Source: Bacteroidetes bacterium GWB2_32_14 (GTDB taxonomy: Bacteria; Bacteroidota; Bacteroidia; Bacteroidales; UBA12077). From it: a DNA stretch of 62,640 nt. Shown here in pieces: positions 9,356 through 19,100 of this stretch. A program made the position numbers and the translations under genes. Within the stretch, counting starts at the first letter, position 1. Each line of letters starts with the position of its first letter. The notes under the pieces were generated by a model. That model made no database searches. It saw only the letters and a program-made list of their open reading frames with translations, and had not been told where the DNA came from. Location: the NCBI GenBank assembly GCA_001768235.1, contig MENK01000002.1, forward strand, positions 1 to 62,640. The letters run 5' to 3'.

Positions 9356-10657
9356 TTGATCCAGATTTATACCCATAAAACCACAGCCCGGTTGGAGTAT
9401 ATCTTAAAATTTATTTTTAACGATATTTACAATACCGAATATCAGGTTACTACTGATAAAGATAGTTTTATAAAATCGAACCTTCCAAAAATAAATTATT
9501 CATCAGAAATTATTAAGGATTCATTCCAGATTGAGCCTGTTGAATTATTATTTGAGACAGATATCCTTCAGAAAAAAATCTGTGTGAATCTCTGGAATAA
9601 TCAAAAAGTATTTTTCCAGGCCAATACCGGTGATTTGCCATTTGATATTTTTGCTGCCAGTTTTTATTTAATCAGCCGTTACGAAGAGTATTTGCCATTT
9701 AGTGCCGATCAGCACGGGCGGTTCGAAGCAAACCAGAGCCTGGCATATAAAAATGGATTTTTATACGATCCCATTGTCGATCAGTGGGCATGTATGTTAG
9801 CAGGATTGCTAAATCAAAAGTTCCCCAATTTCAAAACCTGCAAAAGGGAGTTTAAATTTATTCCAACAATTGATATTGATAATGCCTATGCCTATTTGTA
9901 CAAAGGAACAGTTCGTACCATCGGGGCGGCCATGCGCGATTTATTTAAACTTGATATAAACGAAAATGTTAAACGGTTCCAGGCACTGGCAGGCGAAAAA
10001 GATCCATTCGACACATACAGTTACATCGATTCACTTCACGCGCAATATGGTGTTAGCCCTGTTTGGTTTTTCTTAGCCGGAAACTACAATACCTACGATA
10101 AAAACCTGCCTTTAGATAACGATGCGTTTCAATCGCTGATAAAAGAGATTTCAGAACGAGCCGAAGTAGCCATACACCCGTCGTATGAATCGAATCAGAG
10201 TTTCGAACAACTTAAAAGCGAGTACGATTATTTATCAGGAATAACAGGTAAACCCATAACAAAAAGCCGTCAGCATTTCCTGAAGTTATTGTTTAACGAA
10301 ACCTATCAGAATTTACTTAAACTGGGAATAAAAGAAGATTATACCCTGGGTTATGCTTCCGACGTGGGTTTCAGGGCAGGAACATGTACTCCGTTCATGT
10401 TTTATGATTTGTACAACGAGCATGAAACCGAATTGAGAATTTTCCCATTCCAGGTTATGGATGTAACATTAAATCAGTATTTGAAACTTACCGTTGAGGA
10501 AGCCGAGAAAAAAATCAAAGAAATTATTGATAAAATTAAAGCTGTGAATGGAACATATATCTGTTTATGGCATAACGAATCGTTGAGCGACCACGGATAC
10601 TGGAAAGGTTGGGAACCTGTTTACAAGAAAATGCTCGAAACCATATTTGAAAAATAA
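9356..10657 (+). CDS. Polysaccharide deacetylase-like protein (DUF7033-type N-terminus)
   Basis: 433-aa cytosolic-looking protein without a signal peptide. It resembles a Bacteroidota family with an N-terminal DUF7033 region (about 1-130) and a C-terminal polysaccharide-deacetylase (NodB-like) barrel. Visible motifs: FIPTIDIDNAYAY (about 170-182; the paired Asp residues fit the metal site), VAIHPSYES (about 275) with a candidate metal His, SRQHFLKL, and WHNESLSDHG near the C-terminus. Start: TTG 9356 gives MIQIYTHKTT, which fits the usual family start and lies 19 nt after the predicted transcription start. The substrate is unknown; location beside the polysaccharide genes to the right suggests a role in surface glycans, which is inference. 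Confidence 0.75.
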   Translation: MIQIYTHKTTARLEYILKFIFNDIYNTEYQVTTDKDSFIKSNLPKINYSSEIIKDSFQIEPVELLFETDILQKKICVNLWNNQKVFFQANTGDLPFDIFAASFYLISRYEEYLPFSADQHGRFEANQSLAYKNGFLYDPIVDQWACMLAGLLNQKFPNFKTCKREFKFIPTIDIDNAYAYLYKGTVRTIGAAMRDLFKLDINENVKRFQALAGEKDPFDTYSYIDSLHAQYGVSPVWFFLAGNYNTYDKNLPLDNDAFQSLIKEISERAEVAIHPSYESNQSFEQLKSEYDYLSGITGKPITKSRQHFLKLLFNETYQNLLKLGIKEDYTLGYASDVGFRAGTCTPFMFYDLYNEHETELRIFPFQVMDVTLNQYLKLTVEEAEKKIKEIIDKIKAVNGTYICLWHNESLSDHGYWKGWEPVYKKMLETIFEK

Positions 10658-10706
10658 AACTCAAAGTAGGATTATGACAGAGTTTATGAAATTTTGAAGA
10701 ATACTC

Positions 10707-10863
10707 ATGTTTATTATGCTAATATTAGTAATTATAATGTTTACTCAAATTAATTATTCTGACCATTATTACTAACAGAAGTGAATATATTTCAATATTG
10801 AGTGGTTTGTTCTTAATATTAGCAATGTATCTATCCAATAAAACTGAAGCGAAAAAGAAATAA
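10707..10863 (+). pseudogene. Frameshifted remnant of a small membrane protein
   Basis: From ATG 10707 the frame encodes a hydrophobic segment (MFIMLILVIIMF...) and stops at 10773. A second frame, open across 10738-10863, continues with IITNRSEYISILSGLFLILA and a basic tail SNKTEAKKK. Joined by one frameshift near 10765, they would form a small protein with two membrane helices. No family recognised; this could be chance in AT-rich DNA. Confidence 0.35.
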
Positions 10864-10867
10864 AAAA

Positions 10868-10984
10868 CTCAATGTTAAAAATAAAAATCAAATTAATTTA
10901 TCTAATTCTCCATCAGGCTTTTACATAATTAAAGTTAAAACGAATGGTTTTGAGCAGAATGAGGTGATTATAAAAATAGATTAA
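10868..10984 (+). pseudogene. Remnant of a type IX secretion C-terminal signal domain
   Basis: A frame ending at TAA 10982-10984 encodes NLSNSPSGFYIIKVKTNG and EQNEVIIKID. This is the pattern of the last 30 residues of T9SS type A sorting domains (P-S-G-x-Y-I-I-K-V ... K-I-I-K). No start codon or upstream cargo domain remains; upstream the frame becomes lysine-rich noise. Most likely it is the tail of a deleted secreted protein. Implies, but does not prove, that this lineage has or had a type IX secretion system. Confidence 0.55.
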
Positions 10985-11083
10985 GAGTAAATTTGTTCAG
11001 ATTTTACAGATTAAGTATTTCATTAAAATAATGTAAGTTGTTATTATTTTCTCGAAGTATTTAACTATTTTTTAAATTATAAT

Positions 11084-11830
11084 ATGATTAAATCAATCGT
11101 AAAAATTGCATCTTTATTGATTTGGATAACATCTTGTAACCATTTTAATAAGCCAAATGAGAATATAATAAATGAGGTTTCTAAAGACAATAAATTAGTA
11201 ATCAATAAAGATAAACAGAATTATGTACAGATTAGAGAAGGTATTAAAACAAAGGAAACAAAATCCTATTTTAATCAAGATACTTTTTATATCATCTGTA
11301 ATGTTGATTCTTTAATCATAAAACAATATTTTAAATTACCAGAAAATAATCCGGGGCTTATCAATAAGGTTGATGAAATATACATTGTAGAACAAAAAAA
11401 TAAGGAGAATTATTTGTTTGTAAGCATATATTTGGGAGATGCAACTCCTTATAAGTCATATTTAATTGATTTTAAATTAAAAAAAAATATAATTGAAACC
11501 GATTTTTATCAAACTTATATAGGGTGTTCAAATAATGGTTTATATCATTTGTTTGAAGGAGGAACATCTGGAGGAATAAGGGAATTTGCAATTTTTAACT
11601 CAAAAAATAAACTGTTAAAAAAATCATCATACTATTCATCAGTGAATGATACTAACCAACTAAAATGGCAAGGAAATAAGATTTACTATTTCAGCGATAT
11701 TCAAGAAAGATTTTTGGTGCCAGATAGTATTTCAAAATTAACTGATCAATTTATTTATGTACAAAAATATGAATGGAAGGAAAACATTGATTATGTTCTA
11801 AATGAGTTTATGAAAGCGTATATAGAATAA
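11084..11830 (+). CDS. Hypothetical lipoprotein
   Basis: 248-aa protein of no family I recognise. It begins with a lipoprotein signal peptide (MIKSIVKIASLLIWITSC, Cys18), so it should be acylated and anchored in the envelope. The mature part is polar and beta-rich, with a glycine-rich motif GGTSGGIREFAIFNSK around residue 160 and tyrosine-rich stretches. Codons are strikingly A/T-ended compared with mutS2. It stands between the decayed patch at 10.7-11.0 kb and a FemAB-like gene 39 nt downstream in the same direction, so the two may be co-transcribed. No active-site motif visible. Confidence 0.7.
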   Translation: MIKSIVKIASLLIWITSCNHFNKPNENIINEVSKDNKLVINKDKQNYVQIREGIKTKETKSYFNQDTFYIICNVDSLIIKQYFKLPENNPGLINKVDEIYIVEQKNKENYLFVSIYLGDATPYKSYLIDFKLKKNIIETDFYQTYIGCSNNGLYHLFEGGTSGGIREFAIFNSKNKLLKKSSYYSSVNDTNQLKWQGNKIYYFSDIQERFLVPDSISKLTDQFIYVQKYEWKENIDYVLNEFMKAYIE

Positions 11831-11869
11831 AAATTATAATTAGCCCTAAAATTTAGACAACAATTAAAA

Positions 11870-12781
11870 TTGGAAATCAAATACTTAAAGCATAACCAAA
11901 TAGATAAACGAAAGTGGGATTCTGCTATTGAGAATGCACAAAATGGTTTGGTGTATGCTCTTTCGTGGTATCTCAATTCTGTTTCACCCAAATGGGGTGC
12001 ATTGGTAGTTGGCGATTATGATGTTGTAATGCCTTTAACTCATAAAAGAAAATATGGAATATCGTATTTGTATCAACCGATTTTTATACAACAATTAGGT
12101 ATATTCTCTAAAGATAAAGTTAGCTCTGAACAGATTGAAAGTTTTATTAACTTGATATCGAATAATTATAAATTTATTGAGATTTATTTAAATACTGCTA
12201 ATCCACGATTAAATAATGATTTTTTTAAATTACGAAACACTCAATTAATTCATATCTCAAAATCCTACGAAGAACTTTATTTAAAATATGCAAAGAGTCT
12301 TAAATTAAATTTGCATAAAGTGAGTGAATCAGGTTTAATTATTCAAAAAAAAGGGAATAGTTTTGATTTTATTAAACTTATGCAAAATATGTTTGAAATC
12401 AAACATATTCGAGAGATAAGAAAAATTGACTTTAAAAATTTAAAAAATATAATTGACTTTAGTATAAATAATAACCTAGGGCAATTTTATTTTGGTTATT
12501 TGAATGATGAGCTTTGTGCTGCTGCATTCTTTTTAAAATGGGGAAATAGAGTTATTCTTTATACTGCTTTGAATGAAAAGGGCAGAGAAGTAAGCGCCAT
12601 GTTTGGTTTAATTGATAGGTATATTCAGGAAAACGCAGGACAGGATTTAATTTTTGATTTTGCAGGATCAAATATTCCCGGTGTAAAATACAGGAATCTT
12701 GGATTCGGAGCCACAAACGAAACCTATTTTGCTTTTAAATTAAATAACTTGCCAATTCCTTTTAAATGGTTTAAAAGGTAA
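11870..12781 (+). CDS. FemAB/GNAT-like acyltransferase family protein
   Basis: 303-aa soluble protein that looks like the Bacteroidota GNAT/FemAB-like families near polysaccharide loci: N-terminal WDSAIENAQNGLVYALSWYL, central YLYQPIFIQQLGIFS, and C-terminal GQFYFGYLNDELCAAAFFLKWGN...LIFDFAGSNIPGVKYRNLGFGA, which matches the acetyltransferase core layout. TTG start at 11870 (MEIKYLKHN) is the only sensible start; an in-frame ATG comes much later. Ends 2 nt before the stop codon of the convergent hexapeptide transferase. Likely adds an amino acid or acyl group to an envelope glycan or lipid-linked precursor, but the substrate is unknown. A/T-rich codon use resembles its neighbours rather than the core genes. 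Confidence 0.65.
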   Translation: MEIKYLKHNQIDKRKWDSAIENAQNGLVYALSWYLNSVSPKWGALVVGDYDVVMPLTHKRKYGISYLYQPIFIQQLGIFSKDKVSSEQIESFINLISNNYKFIEIYLNTANPRLNNDFFKLRNTQLIHISKSYEELYLKYAKSLKLNLHKVSESGLIIQKKGNSFDFIKLMQNMFEIKHIREIRKIDFKNLKNIIDFSINNNLGQFYFGYLNDELCAAAFFLKWGNRVILYTALNEKGREVSAMFGLIDRYIQENAGQDLIFDFAGSNIPGVKYRNLGFGATNETYFAFKLNNLPIPFKWFKR

Positions 12782-12783
12782 AA

Positions 12784-13317
12784 CTATTCTCGATAAGGTT
12801 CAATCTTTTTAATCACCTGTGCAGGATTGCCTGCAATAATCTGATTTCCATCAGGGAAAGATTTTGTAACTACAGCTCCTGCTGCAACAATAGTATGCTC
12901 GCCAAGTTCAACTTCAGGTAATATGATACATCCTGTAGAAAGCCATGAATTTTTTCTGATAATAACAGGTTTTCCAGTTAAATAGGTATTGAAATTTAAA
13001 ACATCATGATTCTGGCTAATAATGGAAACCTTTGGCCCCGTGATAACATTTTCTTCAAAAATGATTCCATTTCTACCGTCAATATAGCACCCTTTTGCAT
13101 AACCCGGGTACTTTGTACCTCGTAGAATTTTTTCAGGGCATTTTACCTGTGATGTAAAATGCACCGGCCAGGGAACATTCCGGTTATAACCTGCAATCTT
13201 TTGTTTATAAGCATATTTAAGTAATTCTGAAACCGGATAATTAGAATCATTTTTATTTAGTTCTTTAAATAAAAGGTTTAAAAAAAAGTAGATTGCTGAT
13301 TTAAATATTTTTTTCAT
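12784..13317 (-). CDS. Left-handed beta-helix (hexapeptide) acetyltransferase
   Basis: 177-aa acyltransferase of the CatB/WcaF-type LbH family, probably using acetyl-CoA to O- or N-acetylate a sugar. Hexapeptide repeats run from about 60 to 165 (GCYIDGRNGIIFEENVITGPKVSI; WLSTGCIILPEVELGEHTIVAAGAVVTKSF; IIAGNPAQVIKKI), and the putative catalytic His is in SQNHDVLN. The coding region overlaps the flippase gene by 17 nt, showing translational coupling. Together they suggest a surface-polysaccharide unit. Length is normal for the family. Confidence 0.88.
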   Translation of the reverse strand: MKKIFKSAIYFFLNLLFKELNKNDSNYPVSELLKYAYKQKIAGYNRNVPWPVHFTSQVKCPEKILRGTKYPGYAKGCYIDGRNGIIFEENVITGPKVSIISQNHDVLNFNTYLTGKPVIIRKNSWLSTGCIILPEVELGEHTIVAAGAVVTKSFPDGNQIIAGNPAQVIKKIEPYRE

Positions 13318-14572
13318 ATTTATTTATCATGATTCTGTAACCAATAAATGCTAAAACAAAATACAATAATGCTCCTAAAATGGAAACTCCAATTATCATG
13401 ATTTCAAATTTACTCGATTTTGTAAAGAATATTACAGTTAAAATTAAAATCAAATAAATTATTTGCCAAATCAATAATATCCCATTCTTTCGGGTAAGTG
13501 AAAAAATGTTACTTACACTTCGCATTGCAAAACTAGCTATTGTAAGCGGGGCTAAATATTTTGCAATTGATCCTGCTGCTTCCCATTCTTTTCCCAATAC
13601 AAAACTAAACAATTCTTCGCCCCAAAATATAATTGGAATCATAGCAATAACTGCAATAATTAAATTTGAAAAATATGAAATCATAAAAAACTTAACTTTT
13701 TTTTCGGTTTCGCTTATTTTTTGATAAAAAACAGATGTAAATGATTGTGTTATAAAATTTAATGGATAGTTGATTACTTTAGTAGCGTTCGTATATAACC
13801 CAACCAGTGTTGTTGAATAAAACAAATTCAAAATATAAATTAAAATATCAACAGATATTGAATTTAAAAAACCCATTGGGGCCGAAAAATAGGGAAAATT
13901 GATATTTTCTTTTAATTGGGTTTTTATATCATTTTTATCAATTCCTCTAAGTTCGTATTTTTCCTTTTTGAAAAACTTTAAAGAAAACAGGATTAATTGA
14001 AAACACTGACCCAGTATATGGCCAATAAAGAGCCCTGTTGATTGAATGTAATAGAGAAATCCAAATCCAATATTTGAAACTGATGTTGATCCGGATTGGA
14101 AAATTGTAGCTGAAGCTAGAAATTTAAATTCTTTTTGCCTTGTGTACCATTGTGAAAATATTTTTATTAACCCTAATATTAAAACGCTTAGAGGAAAGAA
14201 ATAAAAATATGCTGGATTAATAAATTTGGTAAAGATGTTATCATAACTTTTTAATATTAAAATAATTACAAAACTTATTAATGAAATAAATATTACTATC
14301 CAGAAAGTTCCTTTTATTATAGATAATGCATCTTCTTTTTGTTTAGGGAGAATTATTGCTAGCTCGTATCTACCGGTTGAAATTGTAGCAATTACATTTG
14401 CTAAACTTAAATAAATTGCAATAAACCCAAAATCCTCGGGTGTATATATTCTGGTAAGAAAAGGGATTGTAATTAAAGTAATAATCTGTGCAATTGTTGA
14501 CCCTGATAGTAGAGTAAGAATGTTTTTAAGAAATTCATTATTTTTTTTAAAACTTTTTAAGATATTATTCAT
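13301..14572 (-). CDS. Wzx-like polysaccharide flippase (MOP superfamily)
   Basis: 423-aa integral membrane protein with about 12 hydrophobic helices, typical of O-antigen/capsule repeat-unit flippases. The N-terminus LLSGSTIAQIITLITIPFLTRIYTPEDFGFIAIYLS is the hallmark of lipopolysaccharide biosynthesis Wzx proteins, and TGRYELAIILPK also fits. It should move undecaprenyl-linked oligosaccharides across the inner membrane. It lies 20 nt after the FtsE-like ATPase and overlaps the LbH acetyltransferase. No glycosyltransferase or Wzy polymerase is present nearby, so this is only part of a glycan locus. Codons are very A/T-rich. Confidence 0.9.
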   Translation of the reverse strand: MNNILKSFKKNNEFLKNILTLLSGSTIAQIITLITIPFLTRIYTPEDFGFIAIYLSLANVIATISTGRYELAIILPKQKEDALSIIKGTFWIVIFISLISFVIILILKSYDNIFTKFINPAYFYFFPLSVLILGLIKIFSQWYTRQKEFKFLASATIFQSGSTSVSNIGFGFLYYIQSTGLFIGHILGQCFQLILFSLKFFKKEKYELRGIDKNDIKTQLKENINFPYFSAPMGFLNSISVDILIYILNLFYSTTLVGLYTNATKVINYPLNFITQSFTSVFYQKISETEKKVKFFMISYFSNLIIAVIAMIPIIFWGEELFSFVLGKEWEAAGSIAKYLAPLTIASFAMRSVSNIFSLTRKNGILLIWQIIYLILILTVIFFTKSSKFEIMIIGVSILGALLYFVLAFIGYRIMINKYEKNI

Positions 14573-14592
14573 TAGAAATGATATTCATATTT

Positions 14593-15303
14593 CTATTCTT
14601 TCAAACTCTCGAAATCGATCTCATCAGCCAGTCCTTGTTCAAAAATCTTACCATTATCGAATTTAATAGTTCGTGCAGGAAATTGCTTTACCATGTTGTA
14701 ATCGTGTGTTGCCATAATTACAGCTCGTCCGTTATTGCTAATTTCTAAAAGCAGCATCATTAAATTTTCAGAAGTTTCAGGATCAAGATTTCCTGTTGGT
14801 TCATCGGCCAGAATTATTTCCGGTTCGTTTAGCAGTGCTCGTGCAATAACCACACGTTGCTGTTCACCTCCCGATAGTTGATGAGGCATTTTATATCCTT
14901 TGTATCCAAGGTTTACCCGTTCAAGTACTTGTGCTATACGATCGTTAATTTCGGTTTTATTTGTCCAGCCGGTAGCTTTTAACACGAATTGTAAATTGTC
15001 GTGAACACTGCGGTCGCTTAATAACTGGAAATCCTGGAATACAATTCCCAGTTTTCTTCTTAAAAACGGAACCTGTTTTGTTTTTAATTTTTTAAGATCA
15101 TAGCCGGCAACTTTACCATCGCCATCTTTTAAAGGGATTTCGGCATTAATGGTTTTTATGAGACTCGATTTTCCGCTACCAACCTTGCCGATAAAATACA
15201 CGAACTCACCTTTGTTAATAGTTAGGTTTACATTGGTTAATATCAGGTTATCTTTCTGAAAAATTCGTGCATTTTCAAATTCAATAATTGTATCAAGTCC
15301 CAT
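14593..15303 (-). CDS. ftsE: FtsE-like ABC transporter ATP-binding protein
   Basis: 236-aa ABC ATPase. Motifs: Walker A GKVGSGKSS (about 38-46), Q-loop VFQDFQLL, signature LSGGEQQRV (about 142), Walker [16 protein letters not shown] and H-loop ATHDYNMV. The Q-loop and D-loop wording fits FtsE, which works with FtsX to activate peptidoglycan hydrolases at the septum. No ftsX lies in the window, so the assignment rests on sequence only; a LolD-type role is the alternative. The 59-nt gap to the GxxExxY gene upstream holds a strong palindrome (15335-15352). Confidence 0.8.
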   Translation of the reverse strand: MGLDTIIEFENARIFQKDNLILTNVNLTINKGEFVYFIGKVGSGKSSLIKTINAEIPLKDGDGKVAGYDLKKLKTKQVPFLRRKLGIVFQDFQLLSDRSVHDNLQFVLKATGWTNKTEINDRIAQVLERVNLGYKGYKMPHQLSGGEQQRVVIARALLNEPEIILADEPTGNLDPETSENLMMLLLEISNNGRAVIMATHDYNMVKQFPARTIKFDNGKIFEQGLADEIDFESLKE

Positions 15304-15334
15304 ATTTCAAATAATTTATGTTGTTTGAACGCTG

Positions 15335-15352
15335 TCCCGAAAGCTTTCGGGA
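15335..15352. repeat. 18-bp perfect palindrome between ftsE and the GxxExxY gene
   Basis: TCCCGAAAGCTTTCGGGA is a perfect inverted repeat flanked on both sides by the 7-mer AACGCTG (15328-15334 and 15353-15359). On the minus strand it follows the GxxExxY stop codon and could act as its terminator, but no T run follows. Probably an interspersed palindromic repeat. Confidence 0.7.
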
Positions 15353-15362
15353 ACGCTGATTT

Positions 15363-15767
15363 TTATGATTGTATATGATTTTCTTGATTTGAAAAAACCT
15401 TCCTTTTTAATTCAGGCTTTTTACCAAAATTAAGCAATAAACCCACTTCGATTTCTGTTGCTTTTAAATAATTGATTAATTGATATTCATGCTCTTCGCA
15501 CAACGACTCAGCTGCTTTTAATTCAAGAATAATTTTATTTTCAACAGTTAAATCAGCATAATATTCACCTACTTCTTTGTTTTCGTAATAAACTTTTATC
15601 TGTCTTTGTTTTTCAACAAAAAGACCCATTTCAACAAGTTCATGAAATAGAGCATTCTCATATACTTTTTCTAAAAATCCATACCCTAATGTATTGTAAA
15701 CCTTGTAAAATGCTTTTATAATTTTATCAGTAATGTCAGAATATTTATAATTATCGGTGTTAATCAT
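15363..15767 (-). CDS. GxxExxY family protein (PD-(D/E)XK-like)
   Basis: 134-aa protein of the GxxExxY family, widespread in Bacteroidota; relatives are grouped with PD-(D/E)XK nucleases but no activity is established. The naming motif is GYGFLEKVYENAL (about 29-41). Nuclease-like residues follow: EYYADLTVENKIILELKAAE (Asp then E-x-K) and the C-terminal LNFGKKPELKRKVF. It is bordered upstream by CGCAGATTACACAGATT (15771-15787, minus strand) and downstream by the palindrome at 15335-15352, both non-coding motifs typical of repeated intergenic units. It separates the small gene at 15800 from ftsE and looks like an inserted cassette. No signal peptide. Confidence 0.88.
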   Translation of the reverse strand: MINTDNYKYSDITDKIIKAFYKVYNTLGYGFLEKVYENALFHELVEMGLFVEKQRQIKVYYENKEVGEYYADLTVENKIILELKAAESLCEEHEYQLINYLKATEIEVGLLLNFGKKPELKRKVFSNQENHIQS

Positions 15768-15799
15768 ATTAATCTGTGTAATCTGCGTTCTATTATTAT

Positions 15800-16003
15800 T
15801 TATAAATCAAGTTTATATAATTTGCCAAATGGTACATCTTGAATTAAACGTAAAATTTCTGTTTCGTATTTCTCAAAACCCGATTTCTTTATCGCTTGCT
15901 CAGGATGCGATGTTTTAAAATGTGCTATCAGCACGAATTGATCGTCACGCAATTGAACATAATCGGGAATTTTGTCTGTTCCTTTGGTTTTTAAAAAATA
16001 CAT
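15800..16003 (-). CDS. Small hypothetical protein
   Basis: 67-aa soluble protein (MYFLKTKGTDKIPDYVQLR...PFGKLYKLDL). It is a real gene in my view: it has an exact -7 box 27 nt upstream (16030-16037 on the minus strand), a short leader and balanced codon use. Mixed alpha/beta composition, no motifs. It heads a minus-strand series leading through the GxxExxY gene to ftsE. Function unknown. Confidence 0.7.
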   Translation of the reverse strand: MYFLKTKGTDKIPDYVQLRDDQFVLIAHFKTSHPEQAIKKSGFEKYETEILRLIQDVPFGKLYKLDL

Positions 16004-16029
16004 ATTGCCCGTTAATTTGCAGTTTGGTA

Positions 16030-16037
16030 CAAAATTA
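16030..16037 (-). promoter_or_regulatory. -7 box for the small hypothetical gene
   Basis: On the minus strand the sequence reads TAATTTTG, an exact TAnnTTTG match 26 nt before the ATG at 16003. No clear -33 element. Confidence 0.5.
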
Positions 16038-16154
16038 GCTAAAGATAAAATATTTTTAATAATTAACAGTTTTATGTTAATTAAAAAGCCTTTTTATAAA
16101 GGTCTGTTACGTTTATTCTTGTTAAATTTATGCGAATTTCAAGCGGAATATAAT

Positions 16155-19100
16155 ATGAAGCAAAAAACAATATTATTTACCAGTATCATTCTTCTGTTAT
16201 CATTTGTTTTTAAAGCACATAGCCAAAAAACAATACTTTTAACCGATGCCGATAAACTCTATAAAAACGGGATTGAATTATTCGGGAAAGAAAAATTCGG
16301 TGTCGCGCAAGAGCAATTTAACAGCGCGATAAAACTTTATGGTAAAAATGAAATCGAGTTCAAGGCAAATGCCGAATTCTATTCAGCTTTATGTGCTATT
16401 GAATTGTTTAATGAAGATGCCGAGTACCTGATGTCGAAGTTTATTGCCGAGCACCCTGAAAATTCGAAAGTAAATTCAGCCTATTTTCACATGGGCAAAT
16501 TCCAGTACCGCCAGAAAAAATATTCAAAGTCTGTATCCTGGTTCATTAAAGTAAATAAACAAAAACTGAACAACGATGAGCTTGCCGAGTATCATTTCAA
16601 GTTAGGATACAGCTATTTTATGACGAATAAATTCGATAAAGCAAGTACCGAATTTTACGAGATTAAAGATGTAAATACAAAATATACTGCTCCGGCAAAT
16701 TACTACTATTCACATATTGCTTACCATGATAAAAATTACGAAACAGCATTAAAAGGATTTCAGCGATTAACCGAAAACGAGACATTTGCCCCCGTGGTTC
16801 CATACTATATTGCCCAGATTTACTATTTACAAGGAAAGTACGATGATGTTATAAGTTATGCACCACCTTTACTTGAATCGGCCAGTGCAAAAAGAACTCC
16901 CGAAATTGCCAAGATTTTAGGCGACTCGTACTACAAAAAACAACAATATACCGATGCATTAAAATACCTTGAAATTCATGCTAAGGAAGCACCAAAAGTT
17001 GAACGCAAAGATTTCTACCAGCTGGCTTATTCGTATTACAAATTAAACCAATACGACAGTGCCGTGGTAAATTTCGAAAAAGCGGTGGATGCCGGCGACC
17101 AGCTTGCCCAAAACGCGTATTTCCATTTAGCCGATTGTTATACAGTGCTTGGCGAAAAAAACAAGGCACGCATGGCTTTCGAATTTGCATCCAGGCTGGA
17201 TTTCGATGCCGAAATAAAAGAAGAATCCCTTTTTAATTATGCTTTACTTACTTATGAGTTGTATCATTCGCCATTTAACGAAGCTATTGATGCTTTTCAC
17301 CAGTTTATCAGGCTTTATCCAAATTCCATAAGACTCGATGATGCGTATAACTTTTTAGTAATGGCCTACTTGTACACGAGCAATTACAAAGAAGCATTAA
17401 ATTCACTCGATAAAATAAAGGATAAAGATCAGGGAATGAAAGAAGCTTACCAGAAAGTAGCTTATTACCGTGCTCTCGAACTATTCAACAACCTGCATTA
17501 CCCCGAAGCAATTGAAACATTCGATAAATCCTTACAATACCCGGGATATAACAAAGCAATATCGGCTCAAAGCCATTACTGGAAAGCCGAAGCCTGGTAT
17601 CAACTAGGCGAATATCAAAAAGCCATTGATGAATACACTAATTTTTTGCTAACCCCCGGGGCATTCGACCTGGACGAATATAATATTTCACATTACAATT
17701 TAGGATATGCCTATTTTAAAATTAAAAACTATCCTGAAGCTATTCAATGGTTCAGGAAATTTACAAGTATCTCAATTAACGACTCAACTCAAACTATTGC
17801 CGATGCATACAACCGTATTGGCGACTGCTATTTTATAAGCCGTACATATTGGCTGGCAATTGATTTTTACGATAAAGCCATTTCAAATGGAAAACTCGAT
17901 AAAGATTATGCCTTGTTTCAACGAGGATTCTCCCTGGGTTTACTTGCCCGTCCCGAAAAAAAGCTGGAAACATTAAACCGACTAATCAATGAACACCCAC
18001 AATCTGCATATATCGATGATGCATTATTCGAGATGGGAAAAAGCTATCTCGAAATAAAAGATCAGGATAAAGCATACGAATATTACCTAAAAATTATTAA
18101 TGAGTATTCATCGGGCAGTTATGTAAAAAAATCACTTGTCCAGTTAGGCCTGATTTGTTTCAGCATAGATAAAAACCAGGATGCCCTGAATTATTACCAG
18201 AGAGTTGTGGCTGAATTCCCCGGGACTCCTGAAGCAAAAAATGCACTTACCGGAATCAAGAACATTTATGTTGAAATGAATAATGTTGATGCCTACTTTA
18301 CTTATGTAAACGGGTTAGGAGAGTTTGCCAATATTAGTATGAACGAGCAGGATTCATTAAGCTACACTTCTGCCGAGAAACTTTACATGAAAGGCGACTG
18401 CCTTCAAGCTATCGACCAATTGAACAATTATATCCAAAAATATGGCGAAGGAAGTTTTATTTTAAATGCTCATTTTTATTTAGCCGATTGTCATAACCGC
18501 ATAGGTGAAAAAAATAAAGCATTAAAAGCATATAATTTTGTGATAGATAAACCTAAGAATACATTTACCGAACAAGCTCTGATTTCTGCTGCATCAATCA
18601 ACTTTGTTGATAAAAAATATGCTGAAGCATTAAATTATTATATTAAACTCGAAGAAGTTGCAGAACTGAACAGCAACCTTATTGAATCACGTGTTGGCCA
18701 ATTGCGTTGTAACTATTTGTTAAACGACTATAATAATACAGTTGTTTCTGCCGATAAGGTTTTACATACCGAAAAGATTTCTGATGAGTTAAAACGCGAA
18801 GCTCACTATAATAAAGCAAAAGTGTTGTATGCCGACAATAAAAATGTGTCAGCACTTGACGAATTCCGGATTCTTTCGCATGATGTTAAAAGTGCTGAAG
18901 GTGCCGAAGCAAAATATCGTATTTGCGAAATTTATTTCAACGACAAACAGTACGCCGTTGCCGAACATGAGATTTTTGATTTTATTTCCCAAAAAACATC
19001 CCAGGAATACTGGCTCGCGAAAACATTTATCCTGCTTTCCGACGTGTATATTCAAAAGAATGATAAATTCCAGGCAAAACATACTTTAAAAAGTATTATC

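Noticed and set aside
15972-16154. 61-residue N-terminal extension of the large TPR protein
   Set aside because: TTG start overlaps the divergent small gene, and a perfect signal peptide begins at ATG 16155.
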